64,000 nt of DNA from Sphingosinicella sp963974575 (GCF_963974575.1 NZ_CAXBBQ010000001.1:434001-498000); one strand, 5' to 3'. Positions 15,977 through 25,979 are shown, counted from the stretch's first letter. Notes: generated by a model from the sequence alone, not told the origin. A program made the numbers and translations.

Positions 15977-17989
15977 ATGACCAAGATTCTTGAAAACTAC
16001 GCCGAGGGCCGCTGGGTAAAGAGTGCGGGCGGGCTTTCGCCCATCCATTCCGCGCTCACCGGCGATGTCGTCGCCGAAACCGGCAGCGACGGCCTCGATT
16101 TCGGCGGCATGGCGGACTTCGCGCGGAAGAAAGGCGGCAAGGCGCTGCGCGCGATGACCTTCCACGAGCGCGCGCTGATGCTGAAGGCGCTCGGCCAGGC
16201 GATCATGGAGCGCAAGGAAGAGCTCTACGACATGTCGTGGGACACGGGCGCGACGCGCACGGACAGCTGGATCGACATCGAAGGCGGCGCGGGCACGCTC
16301 TTCTCCTACGCCTCAAAGGGCCGCCGCGAGCTGCCCAACGACCGCATCCTCCTCGACGGCGACACCGAGGTGCTGGCGCGCGACGGCACCTTCATCGGCC
16401 AGCACGTCTACACTTCGATGCAGGGCCTCGCGCTCCACATCAACGCGTTCAACTTCCCCGTGTGGGGGATGCTCGAAAAGCTGGGGCCGACGCTGCTCGC
16501 CGGTGTTCCGGCGATCGTGAAGCCCGCGTCTGCGACCGCCTATGTGGCTGAAGCCGCGTTCCGCATCATGATCGAAAGCGGCGTGCTGCCCGAAGGCGCG
16601 CTGCAGTTCATCGCCGGGATGCCGGGCGATCTGATCGATCATCTGTCGGGGCAGGATTCGGTGGCGTTCACCGGATCGGCGGCGACTGCGGCGAAGCTGC
16701 AGCAGATCCCGGTGATTGCGCGCGAAGCCGTGCGCTTCACGGCAGAGCGCGATTCGCTCAATGCTTCGATCCTTGCGCCCGATGCGGCGCCGGGCACGCC
16801 CGAATTCGACCTGTTCGTGAAAGAGGTCGCGCGCGAGATGACTGTGAAGGCGGGGCAGAAGTGCACCGCGATCCGCCGTGCGCTCGTGCCCGCCGCGCTG
16901 ATCGACGCCGTGCAGGACGCGCTCTCCGCGCGCCTCGCGAAAACGGTTGTCGGCGATCCGCGCAGCGAAGGCGTCACGATGGGCGCGCTCGTCAGCCGCG
17001 GCCAGCTTGCGGACGTGCGCGCCAAGATCGCCGAGCTTTCGGCGGTCGCACCGGTCGTTTACGGCGATCCCAATGGAGCGGACGACGGCAAGGGTGCGTT
17101 CTTCGCGCCGGTCCTGATGCGCACCGACGATCCGTGGAAGGCGGCGGCGATCCACGAGGTGGAGGCGTTCGGCCCGGTTTCGACGCTGATGCCCTATGCC
17201 GATCTCGCCGATGCCGCCGCGCTCGCCAACCACGGCAAGGGCTCGCTCGCGATTTCCGTGTTCACGCACGACGGCGCCACGGCGCGCGAACTCCTGCTGG
17301 AATCGGGCGCGTTCCACGGCCGCATGGCCTTCCTCAATCGCGAGTCCGCGAAAACCTCCACAGGCCACGGCTCTCCGCTTCCGGTGCTCGTCCACGGCGG
17401 CCCCGGCCGCGCGGGCGGCGGCGAGGAGATGGGCGGCATTCGCGGCGTGAAGCACTATATGCAGCGCACCGCGCTGCAGGGCGATCCGGGGCTGCTTTCA
17501 AAGGCGCTCGGCGAATATCTGCCCGGCGCGCCGATGGAAGAGGGGGCGGTGCACCCGTTCCGCCTGCGCCTCGGCGAGCTGGAGCCGGGCTACACGCTGA
17601 AGACAGGTTCGCGCACGATCACGCTTGAGGATATCGAGCATTTCGCGGACTTCACCGGCGACAATTTCTACGCGCACATGGACGAAGAGGCTGCAAAGGC
17701 GAGCCCCATCTTCGGCGGGCGCGTGGCGCACGGCTATCTGATCCTGTCGTTCGCGGCGGGCCTCTTCGTCGATGCGCCTCCGGGGCCGGTGCTCGCGAAC
17801 TATGGGCTGGAGCACCTGCGCTTCGTGAAGCCGATGAAGCCGGGCGATTCGATGAAGGTCTCGCTTACCGTGAAATCGAAGTCGCAGCGCTCGCCGGAAA
17901 TGGGCGAGGTCCGCTGGGCGGTGCGCGTCACCAATCAGGACGACGAGCTCTGCGCGACCTACGACCTGCTCACGATGAACGCCGTATAG
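15977..17989 (+). CDS. paaZ: Bifunctional oxepin-CoA hydrolase / semialdehyde dehydrogenase PaaZ
   Basis: 670 residues, full-length fusion. The N-terminal aldehyde dehydrogenase domain (about 1-520) has Glu257 and nucleophile Cys295 (AGQKCTAIR). The C-terminal MaoC-type R-hydratase domain (about 530-670) has Asp562 and His567 in DFTGDNFYAHMD. It opens the oxepin ring and oxidises the resulting aldehyde to 3-oxo-5,6-dehydrosuberyl-CoA, the substrate of PaaJ. It lies 38 bp behind paaG. paaF and paaH are not in the window. Confidence 0.96.
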   Translation: MTKILENYAEGRWVKSAGGLSPIHSALTGDVVAETGSDGLDFGGMADFARKKGGKALRAMTFHERALMLKALGQAIMERKEELYDMSWDTGATRTDSWIDIEGGAGTLFSYASKGRRELPNDRILLDGDTEVLARDGTFIGQHVYTSMQGLALHINAFNFPVWGMLEKLGPTLLAGVPAIVKPASATAYVAEAAFRIMIESGVLPEGALQFIAGMPGDLIDHLSGQDSVAFTGSAATAAKLQQIPVIAREAVRFTAERDSLNASILAPDAAPGTPEFDLFVKEVAREMTVKAGQKCTAIRRALVPAALIDAVQDALSARLAKTVVGDPRSEGVTMGALVSRGQLADVRAKIAELSAVAPVVYGDPNGADDGKGAFFAPVLMRTDDPWKAAAIHEVEAFGPVSTLMPYADLADAAALANHGKGSLAISVFTHDGATARELLLESGAFHGRMAFLNRESAKTSTGHGSPLPVLVHGGPGRAGGGEEMGGIRGVKHYMQRTALQGDPGLLSKALGEYLPGAPMEEGAVHPFRLRLGELEPGYTLKTGSRTITLEDIEHFADFTGDNFYAHMDEEAAKASPIFGGRVAHGYLILSFAAGLFVDAPPGPVLANYGLEHLRFVKPMKPGDSMKVSLTVKSKSQRSPEMGEVRWAVRVTNQDDELCATYDLLTMNAV

Positions 17990-18026
17990 GTTTGCAGCCC
18001 GGCATCACCGGAAATCGCAACAAACC

Positions 18027-18773
18027 CTAATCGAGGATCGCCGGAAGGAAATCCGCCGCGCCTGAGAAGCCGAGCCGCTGATAGGCGCGCTGGCGGTAGG
18101 TGAGGACGCTGCTCGGGCGGATATCGAGCGCGTCTGCCGTGCGTTCGGCGGTCCAGCCCGCGACGGTGCGCGCGGCGACCTGCCGTTCGCGCAAGGTGAG
18201 CACCGGAAAGGCACGGGTGATGCGCGTTTCCAGCCGTTCGACGAGTCGCGCTTCAGGATCGGGTGACGTGATGTTTTGCCGGGCGAGCGCGGTAAGGCCG
18301 ACGTTCGCGAGCGCGGCGAGCGCGGCGAGCGCGGCGGTACCTTCGCTGTCGCGGCGCCGATAGAAGCTCAGCACGATCGCGCGTCCCGCACCCCGCCAGC
18401 CGAAGCAGAGCTTGTCGGCGAAACGCGGCTGTTCGAAGCAGATCGCGCGGTAATCGCGCAGGCCGATTTCGCCCGCCCGCACGCAGGCGACGAAGCCGCG
18501 CCCCGCCGCGGTGCGCTGGCGGGCGTGTACGACGGGATCGTGATGATAGAAGCGCTCGGCATAGTGGCGCGCACGCCGATCGTGGTCGCCGCGTTCGCTG
18601 ATCGAGGAGAGCGCGACCGGGCGTTCGCCGTCGCGGATGTGATAAGCGAAAATCTCGTCGACCCCCGCCACGCTCTGCGCGGCATCCAGCATCAATGTTC
18701 CGAACGCTGGCGTGCCTACGGCGTCGACGAGCGCGGCGCCGATATCGGGATCGAGGAGTGGAAGTTCGGCCAT
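18027..18773 (-). CDS. LuxR-type regulator (orphan, no receiver domain)
   Basis: 248 residues from ATG 18773; the same frame stays open further upstream but only as antisense of the next gene. The N-terminal about 180 residues are a sensor-like region without a known motif. The C-terminal FPVLTLRERQVAARTVAGWT...SVLTYRQRAYQRLG is a LuxR/GerE HTH. It is convergent with paaZ and 19 bp behind a second LuxR gene, so both form a tandem pair next to a TBDR. Confidence 0.8.
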   Translation of the reverse strand: MAELPLLDPDIGAALVDAVGTPAFGTLMLDAAQSVAGVDEIFAYHIRDGERPVALSSISERGDHDRRARHYAERFYHHDPVVHARQRTAAGRGFVACVRAGEIGLRDYRAICFEQPRFADKLCFGWRGAGRAIVLSFYRRRDSEGTAALAALAALANVGLTALARQNITSPDPEARLVERLETRITRAFPVLTLRERQVAARTVAGWTAERTADALDIRPSSVLTYRQRAYQRLGFSGAADFLPAILD

Positions 18774-18792
18774 CGCCGAGACGCTACCCCGG

Positions 18793-19887
18793 CTACTGGA
18801 TGTGCAGCAAGCGCGAGACGAGTTGTGTCCGGCTGCTGACGCCCACCTTGCGGTAGATCGAGCGGAGATGATTTTCGCCAGTGCGCAGCGAGATGCCGAG
18901 CTCGTGGCTGAGCGAGGCGTTGCACTTGCCCGATGCGATCTGGCGCGCGATCTCCGTCTCGCGCTCGGTGAGCCCGAACCGGCGGCACGCGTCGCCGATC
19001 GCATGGCGCGGGCCGCCGCCGCTGGTGACGACGAGGTGGAAGTTGCGCCCGTCGGCAGTCTTGAAATTGCGCACCTCGATATCGAATGTCCGTACGCCGT
19101 TCGCCTTGAAGCTGAACGAAACGCCCGGTGCGCGATCGGCAGCGAGCAACCGCGCCTTGATCTCGCCGAGCACCGACGATCCGCCCGGCGCAGCAACGGT
19201 AAGGCCCAGATCTTCCATGCCCTTCGCGTTGCCGTTGCGCACCACGAGATCCTCGTCGAGAATCAGGAAGCCCATTTCGGTCCCGGCCTCGCGCGCGGCG
19301 ATGGCGATCGTTTCGGAAAGCGCCAGCGCCTCCTTGCAGGCGAGTGCATAGAGCACCGAACGGATCGCCGGCACCAGACGCTGGAACCACGAAAGCTGCT
19401 CGGGCAGGAAGGCGATGTCGCCGTGGCGACGATGGAAGCCGACGCAGGCGAGCTGCGTTTCCAGCCCCGTCCGCATCGGCATGGCGACCGCAACGACGTG
19501 GCCGATGTCATAAGGGCGGAGGAACGTATCGCGATACTGGGGGTCTTCCTCGAGGTCGCGTTCGAAAGAGCCCGTCAGCAGGCTCGGTGCCGGGCCGCGT
19601 TCGTCGTCCAGCCAATCCATCACCGGACGGATCACGGGGTCGAGCGCATAAAGCCCATCGACATAGACATCCACGGACGTGGGCTTGCTGCCCACATAGC
19701 TGCGCGCGCCGAAATGCCGATCGCCATAGGGCGAGGAAAAAATCTGCATGAAAACGCCGCTACGCGCGCCCAGGGCATCGACCATCGGTTCGAGCAGGGT
19801 TTCGCTGACTGCGTCGGCGGTCTCGCAGGACAGAATCTTCTCGAAGAGTTCCGCCGAGGGATCTCCCCTGAAATTCGCGCTGGGCAC
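18793..19887 (-). CDS. LuxR-type regulator, divergent from a TBDR
   Basis: 364 residues. The first about 280 residues look like one or two PAS/GAF-like sensor modules (GFLILDEDLVVRNGNAKGMEDLGL is PAS-like near residue 212). The C-terminal FGLTERETEIARQIASGKCNASLSHELGISLRTGENHLRSIYRKVG is a standard LuxR HTH. Such stand-alone LuxR proteins often sit beside sphingomonad TBDR and catabolic genes. It is divergent from the TBDR at 20164 and shares its promoter region. Confidence 0.82.
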   Translation of the reverse strand: MPSANFRGDPSAELFEKILSCETADAVSETLLEPMVDALGARSGVFMQIFSSPYGDRHFGARSYVGSKPTSVDVYVDGLYALDPVIRPVMDWLDDERGPAPSLLTGSFERDLEEDPQYRDTFLRPYDIGHVVAVAMPMRTGLETQLACVGFHRRHGDIAFLPEQLSWFQRLVPAIRSVLYALACKEALALSETIAIAAREAGTEMGFLILDEDLVVRNGNAKGMEDLGLTVAAPGGSSVLGEIKARLLAADRAPGVSFSFKANGVRTFDIEVRNFKTADGRNFHLVVTSGGGPRHAIGDACRRFGLTERETEIARQIASGKCNASLSHELGISLRTGENHLRSIYRKVGVSSRTQLVSRLLHIQ

Positions 19888-19941
19888 CTCCGCCTCCCCT
19901 CATGTCTCGGTCCGGCGCTGTTCACGGGCGCACGTGTTATA

Positions 19942-19961
19942 AATCGACCGATCGTACAATT
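19942..19961. promoter_or_regulatory. TetR-type operator in the LuxR/TBDR divergent promoter
   Basis: The first twelve bases, AATCGACCGATC, are identical to the site at 13349-13368, and the right half ends in CAATT as there. It lies in the 276-bp gap between the LuxR gene and the TBDR gene. The copies imply that the TBDR shares a regulator with the paa operon. Confidence 0.45.
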
Positions 19962-20053
19962 AATCTACTGCCCCTGCAGCACGCATTCAATCAGAAAACA
20001 GGCAACAGGGAAAGTGCCGGATATTCGCGGCTTTCGTGCCACACCCCCCATGA

Positions 20054-20067
20054 GTGTTTCCCGTTAT
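20054..20067. promoter_or_regulatory. Half-site shared with the 6.7-kb inverted repeat
   Basis: GTGTTTCCCGTTAT, 97 bp upstream of the TBDR start. The left arm of the repeat at 6714-6727 read in reverse with flank gives GTGTTTCCCGCTAT, 13 of 14 positions equal. Only one half-site is present here. Confidence 0.45.
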
Positions 20068-20163
20068 AGCAGGGGAGCCGCAAGCGGGGCATGAAGCACC
20101 CCGAGAAGCAAGATGCCGGCCGCCATGGGGCGTGACCGGCTTTTCGGGGGAGGTACCAGAATC

Positions 20164-22368
20164 ATGAAACGGACCAGCGGCTTCAACACGGGTGCCGGTG
20201 TTTTCGCGCTTGCGATCGCGCTTTCCGCAGGCACTGCTGCCGCGCAGGATTCAGCGTCTGCCGCGAACGGCGACACGATCGAGGAAATCGTCGTCACAGC
20301 AACGCGCCGCGCTGCAAACGTGCAGGACATCGGCATTGCGGTGACGGCGCACGGCGGCGACCGCCTTCTTGAGCTCGGCCTCCGCGACACCACCGATCTT
20401 GCGGCGATGACGCCGGGTCTGCAGTTCGTCTCGCCGGGCGGCCCGCCGGTTGCCGGTCTCATCTCGATCCGCGGCGTGTCGCAGAACGATTTCGCCGGCC
20501 ACATCGAACCCGCGAACGCCTTCTACATCGACGAAGTCTATCAGCCGTCGAGCGGCACCAGCGTGCAGCAGCTGTTCGACGTGGGCCGCGTCGAGGTCCT
20601 GAAAGGCCCGCAGGGCACGCTCTTCGGGCGCAATGCGACGGGCGGTCTTGTCCACATCATCACCAACCAGCCGGGCGACGAGCTCGATGGTTACGTGGAC
20701 GTCACCTACGGCAGCTACGACCAGCTCCGCTTTGAGGGTGCCGTCGGCGGCCCGATCGCGGAAGGCGTCTCCGCGCGTCTCTCGTTCATGAAGGACAAGC
20801 ACGACGGCTATGTGAAGAATGCGATCGGCCCCGATCTGCTCGCAGACGACACCATCGCCGGGCGTTTCCAGCTGCGTCTGGAGCCGACCGAGGCGCTCAC
20901 CATCAACCTCTTTGCCGACTGGTACAAGACACGGCCGGTCGCCACCGGCGGCGCGATGATTACCGGCGCGACGCAGGATGCGGACGGTCTCGGCGTGCCG
21001 CTGCCGGCGGGTTCGCCCACGGGCTTCGGCTATGCCGACGCTGACGGCGACCCCTACACGGGCGCCTTCAATTTCCCGGGCAATTTCGCGCGCGAGACGT
21101 GGACGATCGGCGGCAAGATCAATTACGATCTCGGCGGCGGTTATTCGCTCGCAACCGTAACGAGCTATCAGAAGCTCGACAGCACCTACGCGGCCGACAA
21201 TGATTTCTCGCCGGTCGATATCGGCGTGTTCGAACAGGATGCGAAGGCGAAGCACTTCACGCAGGAAATCCGCCTGATCGAGGATGACGGCGCGTTTCGC
21301 TGGACCGCGGGTCTTTATTACCTCAACATCAACGGCGACTATTTCCAGGGCTTCAATCTTTCGGGCTTCGCCACCTATCCGCGCGCGGATTACCGGGTCG
21401 ATACCATGTCCTACTCGGGCTTCGCGCAGGCGGAATACGATCTTTCCGACCAGCTCAAGCTGTCGGCGGGCATCCGCGTAACGCGCGACGAGAAGGACTA
21501 TTACTACTCCGAAGTCTGCGACGGCCCGCTCTGCCCGTTGTTCATTGCACCGGGGTCGCTCGCGGCGAATGGCGTCACCACGGACAAGCACGGCGAAACG
21601 GGCGTCTCCGGCCGCCTTGCGCTCGATTGGAAGCCGAACGATGCGACGCTGCTCTATGCAAGCATCAACCGCGGCTACAAGGCGTTCAACTACAACGCCG
21701 GCTTCGTGGGTCAGGCGCCGCTTTCGGGTTTCCGCTTCAAGGGCGAAGACCTGATGGCCTATGAAATCGGTGGCAAGTTCGAATTCCTCGATCGCCGTGT
21801 GCGCTTCAATGCCGCGACGTTCTACTACGATTATTCGGACTATCAGGCGTTCGACCAGCGCGGCTTCAACTTCACGCTGTTCAACACCGGTGCCGAGATT
21901 TACGGCGCGGATTTCGAGCTTTCGGTGCACCCGGGCATGGGCTTCCGCTTCGATGCGGGCCTCGCGCTCCTGCACACGAACGTCGAGGATATTCCGATCG
22001 GAACGCGTCTTGTCGACCGCAAGGCGCCGCAGTCGCCGGGCCACACGATCAACCTCGCCGCGACGAAGGATTTCGATCTCGGCTTTGGCGAGCTGAGCAC
22101 GACGTTCAACGCCGTCTACACCGCGGACTTCTACTCGCAGCTCACCAACGCGGCGGTCACGAAGGTTCCGGGTGGCTGGCTCGCCAACGCGCGCATCTCG
22201 CTGAAGACGATGGAGAACAAGCTCGAACTGTCGGTGTTCGCGAATAACGTGTTCGACAAGGCCCGCAAGGTCTTCTCGTTCGACGTCTCCGCCCCGCCGC
22301 TCGGCGGTGCCTACGACACCTACACGCAGCCGCGCTGGTTCGGTGCGCAGGTGCGGTACAACTTCTAG
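20164..22368 (+). CDS. TonB-dependent outer-membrane receptor
   Basis: 734 residues from ATG 20164, with a GGGGGAGG ribosome site; upstream in-frame starts lack one. Signal peptide ends near TAAAQ. The TonB-box-like IEEIVVTATRR and plug domain (about 45-165; VEVLKGPQGTLFGRNATGG) precede the 22-strand barrel, ending in aromatic Phe (VRYNF). It imports a scarce nutrient or aromatic across the outer membrane; the ligand is unknown. Position next to paa and shared operators suggest an aromatic acid or its conjugate. Confidence 0.92.
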   Translation: MKRTSGFNTGAGVFALAIALSAGTAAAQDSASAANGDTIEEIVVTATRRAANVQDIGIAVTAHGGDRLLELGLRDTTDLAAMTPGLQFVSPGGPPVAGLISIRGVSQNDFAGHIEPANAFYIDEVYQPSSGTSVQQLFDVGRVEVLKGPQGTLFGRNATGGLVHIITNQPGDELDGYVDVTYGSYDQLRFEGAVGGPIAEGVSARLSFMKDKHDGYVKNAIGPDLLADDTIAGRFQLRLEPTEALTINLFADWYKTRPVATGGAMITGATQDADGLGVPLPAGSPTGFGYADADGDPYTGAFNFPGNFARETWTIGGKINYDLGGGYSLATVTSYQKLDSTYAADNDFSPVDIGVFEQDAKAKHFTQEIRLIEDDGAFRWTAGLYYLNINGDYFQGFNLSGFATYPRADYRVDTMSYSGFAQAEYDLSDQLKLSAGIRVTRDEKDYYYSEVCDGPLCPLFIAPGSLAANGVTTDKHGETGVSGRLALDWKPNDATLLYASINRGYKAFNYNAGFVGQAPLSGFRFKGEDLMAYEIGGKFEFLDRRVRFNAATFYYDYSDYQAFDQRGFNFTLFNTGAEIYGADFELSVHPGMGFRFDAGLALLHTNVEDIPIGTRLVDRKAPQSPGHTINLAATKDFDLGFGELSTTFNAVYTADFYSQLTNAAVTKVPGGWLANARISLKTMENKLELSVFANNVFDKARKVFSFDVSAPPLGGAYDTYTQPRWFGAQVRYNF

Positions 22369-22381
22369 TTTGATACGAAAA

Positions 22382-22411
22382 CGGCCGGAGGCAGGGCGCT
22401 GCCTCCGGCCG
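22382..22411. terminator. Hairpin between convergent TBDR genes
   Basis: A perfect 13-bp GC-rich stem (CGGCCGGAGGCAG pairs with its complement) and a GGCG loop. On the minus strand it is followed by TTTT, so it is best as an intrinsic terminator for the 22436-24799 gene. It also stands 13 bp after the stop of the plus-strand TBDR. Confidence 0.8.
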
Positions 22412-22435
22412 ATACCGGCGACCCGAAGGGGATCG

Positions 22436-24799
22436 TCAGAAACGCGCGGTGAGTTGCAGCCCCCATTCGCGGGGACGGCCGACCACCATGTTCTGCACAC
22501 CGAACGCGGGCACGAATTCGGCGGCGGTGAAATAGTCTTCCTTCGTCAGGTTCTTGCCGAAAAGAGCGACCTCGAACGCCTCGCTCGATGACGTCCAGGC
22601 GAGACGTGCATCAACAAGCGTATAGGCCGGCTGCACGATCGAGAGCGAATTCGCCGGGTCGTGATACGTCTTGCTGCGGTGGCTGAGATCGCCGCGCACC
22701 GTGAGCCCGCCCATCGTTCCCGGCAGATCGAAACGATACTGCGCGCCGAGCGCGAGCGTCCATGCGGGCGCCTTCGGCAATTTGTTGGAGATCGGATAGC
22801 CTGTGCCCGCCGCGAGCGACTGATATTCGTTGTGCAGGTAGCCGATGCTTGCGTTGAGATCGAGGCCGGGAACCGGCGCGGCAAGGATCTCCGCCTCGAA
22901 CCCGTAGAGATCGACGCTGCCCGCATTGTCGACCGTCAGAATGAGACCGCCCGTCGTCGGTGAGACGCTGTTGGTCTGCAGCTGCAGATCCTTGTACTGG
23001 CTGTAGAAGCCGGCAAGGTTGAAGGTCATCAGCCCATCCAGCAGACGCGACTTCACGCCGGCCTCATACGCGGTCAGCTTTTCAGGATCGTAAGACTTGA
23101 ACTCCTCGGGCGTCAGCGGTCGCGGGTTCCAGCCGCCGCTCTTGAAGCCCTTCGACCACGACGCATAGAGCAGCACGTCGTCGCTCGCGCGGTAATCGAT
23201 GCCGATCTTCGGCGTGAAGTTCTTCCACGTGCGCTCGTCATGTGTCGGCGGTGTCGCGATGCGGCCCGAATTCGGATAGATCGAATCGATGAAGTAGCGT
23301 TTGCGTTCCCAGCTGTAGCGCCCGCCGAGCGTCAGCGTCAGCGCAGGCACCACCTCGTAGCTCGCCTGACCGAACACCGCCCAGTTGTTGGTGGTGAGCG
23401 CGGTCTGCGGCCGCACGTCGAGATCGAGCAGGGCGTTGAACGGATTGCCCGCGCCGCCCGCACACGGCAGGCCCGCAACCGGCGGCGGGCAGGGCACGCC
23501 GGGAACCAGCGGAATCAGCGCATCGGGCAGCAGTTCGAGCGCATCATAGAGCCCTGACGCGAGCAGCGTCTGGTTCACGTCATGCGCGCGTTCGCGGAAA
23601 TAATAGCCGCCGACCAACCAGTTGAGGCGCTTGTCATCGGTCGCGCCGCTCAGCTGCAATTCCTGGCTGAACTGGTTCTCGCTCTGCACCTCGTCGGTGT
23701 GGATGATCGGGAACGGCGACTGGTCCATGTCGACCTGGATTTCCGCATCCATCTCGCGGTAGCCGGTGATCGACTTCACGGTGAGCGCCGGGCTCGCCTC
23801 CCAAGCGATGGTGAGGTTCGTGCCCCACACGTCCGCCTTGTCGCGCGTCGGCCCCGTACCGTTGCTGACGCGCCGGTCGGACGATACCCAGCGGTCGTCG
23901 AACAACGAACCTGCCGGGAGACCGTCGCGTGCGGCAACGAGCGGCGCGGCGATGGCATTGTAGAGATCGTAAAGACCGCCCGGGAACGAGAACGTGTCCG
24001 AAAGGCGCTGCGGCGATCCGTTCTGGCGGATGCGCGAGGCATCGAACGACAGGTCGACGGTCCAGTCCTCGGACGGATTCCACGCGATCGCGAAGCGGCC
24101 CGCATCGACATTGATGTCGCCAAGGTCGGTGCCGTCCGGGCGGATCACGTAGCCGTCCTGGTTCTTGCTCGCGGCGGCGATCTTGATCGCAAGCACATCG
24201 GGGATCAGCGGCACCGAGATGCGGCCTTCCACATCGATGCGGTCGCGCGCGCCCACTGTCGTGCGGACCTGCCCGGAAAGTTCGTTGCCGGGCCGCGAGG
24301 AGATGATGTTGATCGCGCCGCCAATGGTGTTCTTGCCATAGAGCGTGCCCTGCGGCCCGCGCAGCACCTCGATGCGCTCGATGTCGGAAAGGTCCATCAT
24401 CGCGCCGATCGAGCGCGCGATATAGACGCCGTCGACGTAGACGCCGACGCCGGGATCGGTCGGGAAGATGAAGTCGTTCTGGCCGACGCCGCGAATGAAG
24501 ATCGCCGCGTTGGTGCTGCCGCCGTCACCCTTGCCCGAATTGATTTCGACGTTCGGCACATAGGCCGCGACATTGCCGATGTTGGTGACGTCGCGCGCGT
24601 TCATCTGCGCCGCGCCGAAGGCGGAAACGGAAAGCGGCGTATCCTGCAGGCTCTGCTCGCGCTTCTGCGCGGTGACGATGATCTCGGCGATGCCGGTTTC
24701 ATCGGTGTCCTGCGCGGCGGCCGGCAGGGCAGCGAAGCCTGCGACGAACGCCGAAATGGAAATGCCGGTCCTGATGGCACCGGCAACAGTCCTAACCAT
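22436..24799 (-). CDS. TonB-dependent receptor at the end of the carboxylase operon
   Basis: 787 residues. Signal peptide ends at AAAQ (about 30). IAEIIVTAQKR and the plug motif IEVLRGPQGTLYGKNTIGG are typical of the sphingomonad FepA/FyuA-like class; the last residues are TARF. Start ATG 24799 with GGGAGGA. It lies 33 bp behind the thiolase gene and is the last gene of the presumed acetophenone-carboxylase transcript. Likely importer of the pathway substrate, such as an aryl ketone or its glycoside; the ligand is inferred from context only. Confidence 0.9.
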   Translation of the reverse strand: MVRTVAGAIRTGISISAFVAGFAALPAAAQDTDETGIAEIIVTAQKREQSLQDTPLSVSAFGAAQMNARDVTNIGNVAAYVPNVEINSGKGDGGSTNAAIFIRGVGQNDFIFPTDPGVGVYVDGVYIARSIGAMMDLSDIERIEVLRGPQGTLYGKNTIGGAINIISSRPGNELSGQVRTTVGARDRIDVEGRISVPLIPDVLAIKIAAASKNQDGYVIRPDGTDLGDINVDAGRFAIAWNPSEDWTVDLSFDASRIRQNGSPQRLSDTFSFPGGLYDLYNAIAAPLVAARDGLPAGSLFDDRWVSSDRRVSNGTGPTRDKADVWGTNLTIAWEASPALTVKSITGYREMDAEIQVDMDQSPFPIIHTDEVQSENQFSQELQLSGATDDKRLNWLVGGYYFRERAHDVNQTLLASGLYDALELLPDALIPLVPGVPCPPPVAGLPCAGGAGNPFNALLDLDVRPQTALTTNNWAVFGQASYEVVPALTLTLGGRYSWERKRYFIDSIYPNSGRIATPPTHDERTWKNFTPKIGIDYRASDDVLLYASWSKGFKSGGWNPRPLTPEEFKSYDPEKLTAYEAGVKSRLLDGLMTFNLAGFYSQYKDLQLQTNSVSPTTGGLILTVDNAGSVDLYGFEAEILAAPVPGLDLNASIGYLHNEYQSLAAGTGYPISNKLPKAPAWTLALGAQYRFDLPGTMGGLTVRGDLSHRSKTYHDPANSLSIVQPAYTLVDARLAWTSSSEAFEVALFGKNLTKEDYFTAAEFVPAFGVQNMVVGRPREWGLQLTARF

Positions 24800-24832
24800 G
24801 ATGTGATCCTCCCTTTTCTGATGTTGCCTGCT

Positions 24833-25972
24833 TCACCGGGAAAGAACCGCCACGGTGCAGGATTTCGTGTCGCCGGCGAGGTCGCCGCCCATACATTGGG
24901 CGAGGCCGACCTTCGCGCCGTCCACCTGGCGCGCGCCCGCAGTGCCGCGCAGCTGTGCGGCGATTTCGGCGATCTGGGCGACGCCTGTCGCCGCGACCGG
25001 ATGGCCGCGGCTCAGAAGCCCGCCGGAGACGTTGACGGGAATGCGGCCGCCGAGCGCGGTCGCACCGCTCGCCGCAAGCGGTCCGCCTTCGCCGGGCGCG
25101 CACAGGCCAAGCGCTTCGCAGTGCAGGATCTCGGCGATCGAAAAGGCGTCGTGGCACTCGACGAGATCGAGATCGTCGGGACCGATGCCGGCGCGCGCAT
25201 AGGCGGCGGCGGCGGTTTCGCTGTCCGTGTCCCACCGCGCGAGATCGACCGGGTTCTCGTAGCCGCCGCTTGCGAGAACGATGCTGTCGATACGAACGCC
25301 CGCACCCAGTTCGCGCGCCAGGCGATCGGAACCTATGACGATCGCGGAGGCGCCGTCCGCGATCGGGCAGCATTCGGAGCGTGTGAGCGGATCGGCGACT
25401 GCCGGACCGGCCAGAACATCGGCCACGGTTTCGGCGCGCTGAAACAATGCATTCGGATTGAGCGCGCCATGGCGGCGGCTTTTTTCGACGACCGCCGCCA
25501 TCTGTTCGCGCGTGGTGCCGAATTCATGCATGTGCCGCTGCGCACGCAGTGCAAAGCTCGCGGGCGTGACGAGGCCGAGCAGCGTATCGATCTCGGTGCG
25601 CCCGGAATTGATGAGGCCGAGCGAGGGCACGCACATGCGCTCGACGCCGAGCACGAGCGCCGCCTCCATCTGCCCGGCGCGCACGGCGTTCCAGGCGAGC
25701 CACAGCGCGCTCGATCCCGATGTGCATGCGTTCTCGACATTCACGATCGGCAGGCGGCGCAGGCCGACGTCGCGCAGCAGTGTCTGGCCGATCGTCGTGT
25801 CGCCGAACAGCATCCCGCCGAGCGCGTTCGCGACAAACGCCCCTTCCACGCGCGCGGGCACGAGACCGGCGTCGGAAAGCGCCAGGCGTGCCGCCTGGAC
25901 ACCGAGTGAAACGATCGTTCGTTCTAGTTTCTGCGTGAAGCGTGTCGTGCCGACACCGAGGATCGCGACCAT
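24833..25972 (-). CDS. Thiolase of the SCP-x type
   Basis: 379 residues. Thiolase-like with the nucleophilic Cys in VENACTSGSSAL, CHDAFSIAE, and the GGLLSRGHPVAATG loop. The SCP-x/nondecarboxylating class often works with a DUF35 partner, which lies directly upstream here. In this operon it would cleave an aroylacetyl-CoA (such as benzoylacetyl-CoA) into aroyl-CoA and acetyl-CoA. The fold is seen; the substrate is inferred. Confidence 0.82.
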   Translation of the reverse strand: MVAILGVGTTRFTQKLERTIVSLGVQAARLALSDAGLVPARVEGAFVANALGGMLFGDTTIGQTLLRDVGLRRLPIVNVENACTSGSSALWLAWNAVRAGQMEAALVLGVERMCVPSLGLINSGRTEIDTLLGLVTPASFALRAQRHMHEFGTTREQMAAVVEKSRRHGALNPNALFQRAETVADVLAGPAVADPLTRSECCPIADGASAIVIGSDRLARELGAGVRIDSIVLASGGYENPVDLARWDTDSETAAAAYARAGIGPDDLDLVECHDAFSIAEILHCEALGLCAPGEGGPLAASGATALGGRIPVNVSGGLLSRGHPVAATGVAQIAEIAAQLRGTAGARQVDGAKVGLAQCMGGDLAGDTKSCTVAVLSR

Positions 25973-25979
25973 GCGGGGA

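Noticed and set aside
20251..22500. Long minus-strand frame opposite the TBDR (749 codons)
   Set aside because: Antisense shadow of a clear TonB-dependent receptor; no recognisable domain.
25910..25919. AACGATCGTT palindrome similar to the TetR operators
   Set aside because: It lies inside the thiolase coding sequence with no start site near; probably chance.
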